Assembly: GCA_018400675.1 (NCBI GenBank)
Contig: JAGYMG010000013.1
Coordinates: 1-12,330, forward strand
Source: a bacterium
Lineage (GTDB): Bacteria; Patescibacteriota; Minisyncoccia; Minisyncoccales; CG1-02-41-26
Direction: 5' to 3'
Length of the DNA stretch: 12,330 bases
Shown: positions 12,001 through 12,330 of the stretch, piece by piece
Layout: the number at the start of each line of letters is the position of its first letter
Position numbering within the stretch: position 1 is the stretch's first letter
Notes under the pieces: model-generated
What the model was told of the DNA's origin: nothing
Databases searched by the model: none
The model's input: the letters and a program-made list of their open reading frames with translations, nothing else
Translations under genes and position numbers: made by a program

Positions 12001-12330
12001 AAGCTAAAGCTATCGGTAGTCTGGGCATAAGAGGGGTTTTTGATATCAGCTATAGTCAGGCTTTCGGCAGTTAATGCGGGTATCTCTGTACCTACTGTAA
12101 CTACAAGAGTATCTTCGATTACGGCTAGGCTGGAATTAGTATTTCCGGTTACACCACCTACACTACTTAAGTCATAATCGGAATCAAAGGTTACCTCTAG
12201 GCTGCCGCCTGCTTCTATAGTATTGGCAGTAGTAAAATCTATAGTGTAATTGGTAAGGTCTCTTGCGGTTAAACTATCCGGAGTTACTGATTCTGCGCTT
12301 AATTGGCCGGGGGTTGTGCTTAGCGGGTCA
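21..12330 (-). CDS. giant repetitive surface/adhesin-like protein, 5' end outside window
   Basis: The frame is open from the right edge to a TAA at 21..23, giving at least 4102 codons with no internal stop. A TTG at 11952..11954 could be read as a start. It is not a credible one, because the same frame continues upstream through a complete further repeat (11922..12299) that aligns with the downstream repeats, so the true start lies beyond 12330. Order seen, by residue: 21 D-S-D-Y-D repeats (11-2640), nine Kre9/KNH-like units (2641-3582), a beta-rich domain (3583-3673), Ig-like 1 (3674-3789), coiled coil 1 (3791-3850), Ig-like 2 (3879-3957), coiled coil 2 (3965-4087) and a short tail. The composition is acidic and rich in Ser/Thr/Asp/Gly. 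I find only five Cys. No enzyme motif was recognised. An extracellular fibre or adhesin role is inferred from the architecture; the signal peptide, if any, is out of view. The 3' end overlaps the next gene. Confidence is high that this is a real gene and moderate for the role. Confidence 0.93.
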   Translation of the reverse strand, partial: DPLSTTPGQLSAESVTPDSLTARDLTNYTIDFTTANTIEAGGSLEVTFDSDYDLSSVGGVTGNTNSSLAVIEDTLVVTVGTEIPALTAESLTIADIKNPSYAQTTDSFSFQTRDSADGVIDTGNTLSGIELTSGALTSLSVVDVSSYQAGDNTTYTFSFMPSHDALSGGYLTIEFDSDYDVSTAYVVSSTSQYSLFSRADNTLTLELDDTLLADSSQVLELGNVVNPGYVKDVVFTLATHNSDMAEIDTGVTPSLPLTPGSLASPELTADSYTAFDLASYTINFTAANPIEEAGTVEVSFDSDYGLSSAVFTFGNDNSTLSVDNNKVIITLGTAIAKDEAVALTVSDIKNPGVQTTTPYTITTRDSSGNNIDSGTASGKAISSGTLTGMDVTPDTTEADASTGYTFNFTPEHSIPNKGYIKISFDSDYDLSNVLVQTAGYSVSSGSGYILLVNKTGVDVSGEVAIDLINVKNPSYVKTTDNFFITTMTSNQNTIDTNNVDGVEITPSLLSNPSLSTVSKVVSTITPYTITFTPIHTIDVAGQIRVTFDSDYGLTTVGSGDVSGNSGASVAVEDKTLIISLGEIAPAGEELSLVVSNIKNPSYVQTTEDFSIQTRNSGGGIMDEGDVDGLALEPGSLSGLSASPQDSNSEMLTTYTFQYTPEHILPAGGYLRIEFDPDYDLSAAICEELTYSLISKGSDYLLLQTSEEKASSESLQLKSIKNPSYVKTTEPFAIITKNSDQKNIDYGEPDGVNITAGSLTDVSVSATDKNAGKITSYTIDFTTVHSVPQEGTVEVTFDSDYDLNSVGTYDVSGNLDSTVTASGNLLIVELGTAIGESVSESLTISNIKNPSYVQTTDDFSIETKNSSGGLRDEAAVPGIEIEAGDIDGGNVAVSSTEIDKNANYTFSFTPQHAVPQYGFIRIEFDPDYDLSSVSVITTGYSVSERGDDYVLIKSAEMVSGGLEITLSNLVNPAYVQTTSDFVITTETDIHDTIDMGTADGITTTPASFIAASLIPALKEVSAVTEYQVSFVPAHTIEAGGKLRLTFDSDYDLSGVGAGDVSGNTDSTVAVDGDRLIVTLGTEVAAETEEVLTFSNIKNPYYVQTTDDFIFQSRDPQSRILDESTAEGILTTSGSLTPISVTADSWVAGTETDYTFGFVTEHKVSAGGYIKIDFDSDYDVSQSYVIDPTVIYGLESTSSDSITLNVLSNLGEGVSQSLTLGRIVNPPSVKDLTFDITSQNFSFYDIDTSTSPLFSTEAAPLEDVSVSANSYTAREITGYTIAFTLTNAIDQQGQVEVTFDSDYNLNQAYFNSGTINGSTPVTLTGFQVSNNKLILNLDNGVGAGDRLSLNISEIQNPGAQTTDDYFILTKNSSGRNLDQGTFDGAVFTPGSLTSLPVAPVSTQISATTNYTFGFSVSHSVPKDGYVKIEFDPEYSLTDTNVFTSGYTIAEKTGSYILLKTNNELIGSNSIELGNIENPSYVKTTEEFVITTQMPNHNGIDSGSAGTVNITPGVLTAADADTSETEIEAVADYTFEFTPSHNVEADGKVLITFDSDYDLSDISTGTADVSGNGAPTIQSVSAGQVKIKLSEGAAGGSAVSLIISSIVNPSYVKTTEDFLIQTTDSQENLLDEADLSGITTSAGTIDDISLAASSHTAGSETDYTFDFTPEHQVGAGGYLRIDFASGYDASVAYLISPAGAYQLEENSQNYVIFSTVDSLNSGSPYNIRVGGITNPPNSGEVTLSLTTQNVNGDTIDTGTSPSFSIDPAPLEASAVNPASNVATETDLYTISFTPNNTIEAGGRVEVEFDSDYGLSSAQFEDGNFGSTLINSGNQLIITLGTKISAGEAASLIISGIKNPGAQIVDDYILVTKNSGGTPLDEGSIEGVEIVSGEITGFSLTSSLNEINEESTYTFDYTCQHLIPAGGYLRIEFDSDYFLDNATNKTSGYIVRERGDSHLLLETTQERSGTNTITIEDIRNPSYVKTTGQFAISSQLSSKNNIDTGSTAGIDITSGSLADVFMNADNPVVGEVSSYTLSFLPPHPVDPGAQIEVTFDSDYDLSGVGEDDVSGNAGSTLLVDGNKLVVSVGTQIFAGDQVSLNIANIKNPFYTQTTDDFTVKTTDSEARLRDEGTASGAMITHGDLIGAELTATDKQINNLADYIFSFTLGHPVPADGFIKIDFDSDYDLSESYLKGSGYVFEKNTSDNYCRLKTNSALSAGDSIEITIGDIINPSYGQTVSDFDLTTQYTDGSSIDTASIAGIDIIAGALTNSSVTAVGADYTVGEPVSYNLEFTTVNSVEAGGKVIVTFDSDYDLSGVGEGDVSGNAGSTLAVDGNQLIIELGTALGKEESVSLTVANIKNPPYEQVTQNYALETFDSSGYSIDQAVVSGNEITVGELVDLSLTSSSLVVGEETTLTFDFTVLHLIPIDGYIRIDFDSGYDLSNSYLKKGSGLDFLTPGSDYILLQATSEISGSKAIEIGGINNPSYQQTTDDFDITTQYTQHETIDTGIISGVDIEAGSLSDISVSPVTPAAGETTDYTFSFVPDHTIESGGKVELDFDSEYDLSQATLVSPEGTLNIDGSVVTVTLSDKVDASNSLSIELLDVVNPFYAQTTEDFLIETQDSESNSIDRSYYPGIEITPVQIELITPALEDIYQVGDSYLITWQVNEGVISDGTTWKVEYSPDSEFNTSQIIAQGQMNRDQDDNFYFNWLIDSSLESETAYLKVSNLEAEHPQVYDLSGEFSIRPAADFTGFIEPTAESKWAIGNSYQIKWATQGALPNNFKVEYYIGGAYTIIYEEGTTGSEEVTKTAGENWYQDNWSYDWLISDAAEFPSSEVKVRVTNLDDGSVSAESLSFEISEPFIEITNPVSDNVWVKNETNQIIWEAQGGVGDSFIIEYSADGGQTYPLLVYEGVVSETDNIFSYSWTIGEGAELSQEARIRVTSSQDGSVVAESDLFATNLGGELKITSPGAGAEWIKGSTYQITWDSQGQALSDSNLWIEYSTDNFVTANTIIGSTNNDGSYSWDLPNNIISGLKIRITQIGGYEVSDITGTFDIVNVPSLEFIAPAYEQEWNANMSHDIIWQSAGAATEDLIITYSTDGGATYPNTLFDYNQDEYASFIEVDSGSSVNEYTYSWDLPTDYTSQAKIKIEDRGIYRWVEGGYLTLVSEEFSIVAPGVTLKKPVGGEEWVSGESKDIIWSQAGDLGQDIRISYSIDSGATYPYVIFENSAGDSQLYEDNITVSQGQYYYNWTVPNTVSNNARVKVEGLTSGGSGKSLSNFSIKLPSIDIASPVTGDSWAVYDTKIISWSEAGGVSDHLKIEYFKDEETSKIIAADIDSSQNQYSWTIGEEFNDYVSEAGWIKITDLNSQDNFGQEVSALSQEFSLQLPHFAVDEPSQPLITGDNYEITWTAIGDYAALSDDPNNTVKIEYSTDDFATSNIIAASAQNNGSYQGWTVPDDHSANVKIRITHNNYGFVTGTSGVFKIMGELSITSPDVGKKLYVSKEEMVEWDTTGTINQINFYYSEDEGDSWQSAAAQVSNDDYYMWTIPDVVLADRSPNSKVYIKIEDSSDSDVYDIRQVTISYYKVIWNIIDADGLVGDLDALNVTSLDVSNDNLIWEDRSGLTCDKGINDVNPDEDDVELYYYPGHLFQTTWSRDAYLDATYQPSPWTADEDGKEMTVKLATRQVLKQRRVYSEIDYNADSDILKIQVWLQEEEKLLTEIAGLQGALVVIFDKDDNAIKTFEKDASEADSSGVFWLSWDNPDISEGEQYFTRYRIQYQGAFHYGGESFSISQEKKLKEVSDQVATGVVTITEAIEESKEEIKEKIETEVQTEAKATRQKVEETADEAVTVLQGEEPKTLTQVSQEVSREASSRILNEKSFVKNGTEIAIRYQAPAGVSPLMSVYDPENILVEEKSMTEIAGAEGIYQANLEFKWDVGVYTIVCSESTYGTIDGISIEVIRSGLDDIYSTAVVSMGQLASIDTAKMSDLSANIAVVSDSIEGMVGTINDLSQIGSLGDELSSLTENIKSTLFEELSTVSDKMKDISEKQGLKVDRILEVSESGQDNIDYIKNRTLEVKAMTEISKEILEKQAEEPVIRSWLSPSR
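69..437 (-). other. coiled coil 2, C-terminal
   Basis: Residues 3965-4087, about 120 residues of helix-favouring sequence with regular Leu/Ile/Val/Met spacing (M-S-D-L-S-A-N-I, L-S-S-L-T-E-N-I, L-S-T-V-S-D-K-M-K-D-I, M-T-E-I-S-K-E-I-L-E-K-Q). No run is hydrophobic enough for a transmembrane helix. It ends in a 15-residue tail, A-E-E-P-V-I-R-S-W-L-S-P-S-R, that I do not recognise as a sorting signal. The resemblance to oligomerising stalks or receptor-type linkers suggests trimerisation or docking (inference). Confidence 0.6.
459..695 (-). other. Ig-like domain 2 (C-terminal module 2)
   Basis: Residues 3879-3957. It runs V-K-N-G-T-E-I-A-I-R-Y, P-L-M-S-V-Y-D-P-E-N, E-G-I-Y-Q-A-N-L-E-F, G-V-Y-T-I-V-C-S-E and I-D-G-I-S-I-E-V. 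This is the layout of a macroglobulin- or Ig-like sandwich in which a G-x-Y-T strand precedes the last strand. It carries the last Cys of the protein. Confidence 0.55.
780..959 (-). other. coiled coil 1, Glu/Lys-rich
   Basis: Residues 3791-3850. A highly charged, Gly/Pro-poor stretch with i/i+3/i+4 hydrophobic spacing (V-S-D-Q-V-A...I-E-E-S-K-E-E-I-K-E-K-I-E-T-E-V). It is predicted by eye to be a long helix or coiled coil and ends at L-Q-G-E-E-P. A short linker (696..779) leads to Ig-like domain 2. Confidence 0.65.
963..1310 (-). other. Ig-like domain 1 (C-terminal module 1)
   Basis: Residues 3674-3789. Beta pattern with I-L-K-I-Q-V-W-L, A-L-V-V-I-F-D-K-D-D, S-G-V-F-W-L-S-W and Y-R-I-Q-Y-Q-G-A-F-H-Y-G-G, ending S-F-S-I. 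The last half parallels the second Ig-like domain at 459..695, and both are followed immediately by a predicted coiled coil. Confidence 0.5.
1311..1583 (-). other. beta-rich domain between the arrays and the C-terminal modules
   Basis: Residues 3583-3673 of the same protein. The domain opens with V-I-W-N-I-I-D-A-D-G and contains I-W-E-D-R-S-G-L-T-C, a Tyr-rich segment (E-L-Y-Y-Y-P-G-H), F-Q-T-T-W-S-R-D-A-Y and W-T-A-D-E-D-G-K-E-M. A start like x-D-A-D-G followed by a T-T-W-S strand suggests a small transthyretin- or carboxypeptidase-regulatory-like sandwich, but this is a guess from the pattern and no family is assigned. It carries one of the five Cys. Confidence 0.45.
1584..4409 (-). repeat. 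array of nine Kre9/KNH-like beta domains
   Basis: The nine units are at 4092..4409, 3756..4091, 3450..3755, 3159..3449, 2811..3158, 2484..2810, 2175..2483, 1878..2174 and 1584..1877 (97-116 codons each). Each starts with a strand like I-x-I-x-x-P, then W-x-x-G-x-x-Y-x-I-x-W, then I-x-Y-S-x-D-(G/S)-G-x-T-Y in the clearest units (3, 5, 6), then Y-x-W-x-(I/L/V)-P, then a (V/I)-K-(I/V)-x-(I/V) strand. This pattern is that of the Kre9/KNH (Ser-Thr-rich GPI-anchored membrane) domain, common in tandem in large bacterial extracellular proteins. Trp is frequent here and nearly absent from the 21-repeat array. Unit 9 is the most divergent (K-L-Y-V-S in place of W-x-x-G). A carbohydrate-binding or stalk role is an inference. 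Confidence 0.75.
5353..5424 (-). repeat. 72-bp near-identical segment, copy in repeat 19
   Basis: This segment aligns without gaps to 6115..6186 in repeat 17, with four mismatches in 72 bases by eye, and less closely to about 9133..9204 in repeat 9. It encodes the V-S-G-N to D-S-D-Y-D-L-S part of subtype A. Most other repeats show heavy synonymous divergence, so this similarity is unusually high. Confidence 0.75.
6115..6186 (-). repeat. 72-bp near-identical segment, copy in repeat 17
   Basis: This is the partner of 5353..5424, in the same orientation and 762 bases away, exactly two repeat units (one A-B period). The four mismatches are all transitions (a/g, t/c, g/a, g/a). Recent duplication of a B-A pair or local gene conversion would explain it. 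Confidence 0.75.
7404..8927 (-). repeat. super-unit 2, repeats 10-13 (C-D-B-A)
   Basis: Repeat 10 (8553..8927) is C: Y-D-V-S-Q-S-Y-V-I-D-P, N-P-P-S-V-K-D, and the only Trp in the whole 21-repeat array. Repeat 11 (8160..8552) is D and the longest unit at 131 residues, with a short insertion after Y-N-L-N-Q-A-Y-F. Repeat 12 (7794..8159) is B with F-D-P-E-Y-S-L-T. Repeat 13 (7404..7793) is A with T-A-D-V-S-G-N and 130 residues. Compared with super-units 1 and 3 this one has a single B-A pair instead of three. Confidence 0.8.
8928..9674 (-). repeat. super-unit 1 continued, repeats 8-9 (B-A)
   Basis: Repeat 8 (9309..9674) is subtype B with F-D-P-D-Y-D-L-S and the T-T-G-Y-S-V...D-D-Y-V-L-I strand pair. 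Repeat 9 (8928..9308) is subtype A with G-A-G-D-V-S-G-N. This is the third B-A pair after the leading C-D pair, closing an eight-domain super-unit that runs 8928..11921. Confidence 0.8.
9675..11921 (-). repeat. super-unit 1, repeats 2-7 (C-D-B-A-B-A)
   Basis: Repeat 2 (11544..11921) is subtype C: Y-D-V-S-T-A-Y-V-V, then N-P-G-Y-V-K-D and a T-P-S-L-P-L linker. Repeat 3 (11172..11543) is D: Y-G-L-S-S-A, N-P-G-V-Q-T-T. Repeat 4 (10803..11171) is B: G-Y-x-V...G-Y-I-L-L, N-P-S-Y-V-K-T-T. Repeat 5 (10422..10802) is A: G-D-V-S-G-N. Repeat 6 (10056..10421) is B with F-D-P-D-Y-D-L-S and one of the rare Cys residues. Repeat 7 (9675..10055) is A. The super-unit continues into repeats 8 and 9 at 8928..9674. 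Confidence 0.8.
11922..12299 (-). repeat. repeat 1, mosaic of subtypes D and A
   Basis: This unit has 126 residues. Its first half (T-A-R-D-L-T-N-Y-T-I-D-F then T-A-N-T-I-E-A-G-G) matches the D subtype seen in repeats 3 and 11. Its second half (N-P-S-Y-A-Q-T-T-D-S-F) matches subtype A. The ten residues before it, D-P-L-S-T-T-P-G-Q-L, resemble the end of a C subtype unit, so a C unit probably precedes it outside the window. Confidence 0.75.

Larger units (their letters stand above)
4410..12299 (-). repeat. array of 21 tandem ~125-residue D-S-D-Y-D repeats
   Basis: Consensus per unit, from its start: about 17 variable residues; Y-T-(F/I)-x-F-(T/V)-P-x-H-x-(I/V)-x-x-G-G-(Y/K)-(L/I/V); at residues 38-46 F-D-S-D-Y-D-L-S; a variable beta segment; then an I-x-N-P-x-Y-x-x-T-T-x-D-F-x-I-x-T core near residue 85-105; and a linker I-D-x-G...G-I-x-I-x-x-G-x-L. 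Unit starts (high coordinate) are 12299, 11921, 11543, 11171, 10802, 10421, 10055, 9674, 9308, 8927, 8552, 8159, 7793, 7403, 7028, 6656, 6290, 5909, 5534, 5147 and 4778; the last ends at 4410. Unit lengths are 122-131 codons, and the F of the motif is at unit residue 38 in nearly all (residue 40 in unit 19). Alternating hydrophobic residues suggest an all-beta sandwich domain (inference). I do not recognise a named family with certainty. Confidence 0.9.

Noticed and set aside
4650..12190. D-S-D-Y-D considered as an EF-hand or dockerin calcium loop.
   Set aside because: The Gly at loop position 6 and the acidic residue at position 12 are not conserved, and the flanks are beta strands, not helices.
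4410..12299. Regularly spaced short conserved DNA motifs at ~375-base intervals, considered as a CRISPR-like or regulatory array.
   Set aside because: The spacing equals one protein domain, the sequence is in frame throughout, and differences fall mostly at synonymous positions; it is a coding repeat.

Overview
The window is almost entirely one reading frame on the minus strand. It is open at the right edge (position 12330) and ends at a TAA at 21..23, giving at least 4102 codons of a giant, repetitive, probably secreted or surface-displayed protein whose N-terminus lies outside the window. The only other gene visible is the first seven codons of a minus-strand gene whose ATG overlaps that stop codon (TAATG). 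Residue numbers below count from the first complete codon in the window (12327..12329).

Layout in protein order (right to left on the + strand). (1) Positions 4410..12299 hold 21 tandem repeats of 122-131 residues, each built around F-D-S-D-Y-D-L-S and a later N-P-x-Y-x-x-T-T-x-D-F motif. The repeats fall into four subtypes (A-D) arranged as super-units C-D-(B-A)x3, C-D-B-A and C-D-(B-A)x3. (2) Positions 1584..4409 hold nine units of about 97-116 residues with the pattern I-x-x-P...W..G..Y.I.W..G followed by I-x-Y-S-x-D-G-G-x-T-Y, which resembles the Kre9/KNH (Ser-Thr-rich GPI-anchored family) domain found in many bacterial surface proteins. (3) Positions 24..1583 hold a non-repetitive C-terminal region: a beta-rich domain, then two Ig-like domain plus coiled-coil modules. 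I see no sortase motif, transmembrane helix or recognisable secretion or sorting tail at the C-terminus.

Organism: G+C is roughly 40% (sampled by eye). There are no taxonomic marker genes. Giant repeat proteins with Kre9/KNH-like arrays and C-terminal coiled coils fit an uncultured Gram-negative lineage such as Omnitrophota. This is an impression from the architecture, not a demonstrated assignment.

Likely working model (inference): the 21 repeats form a long beta-sandwich stalk, the Kre9/KNH-like array is a second stalk or ligand-binding segment, and the C-terminal coiled coils attach the fibre to a partner or oligomerise it. The gene translationally coupled to its 3' end is the obvious candidate partner. 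No promoter, terminator, RNA gene, mobile element or CRISPR array is visible. Every stretch of the window from 21 to 12330 is coding.
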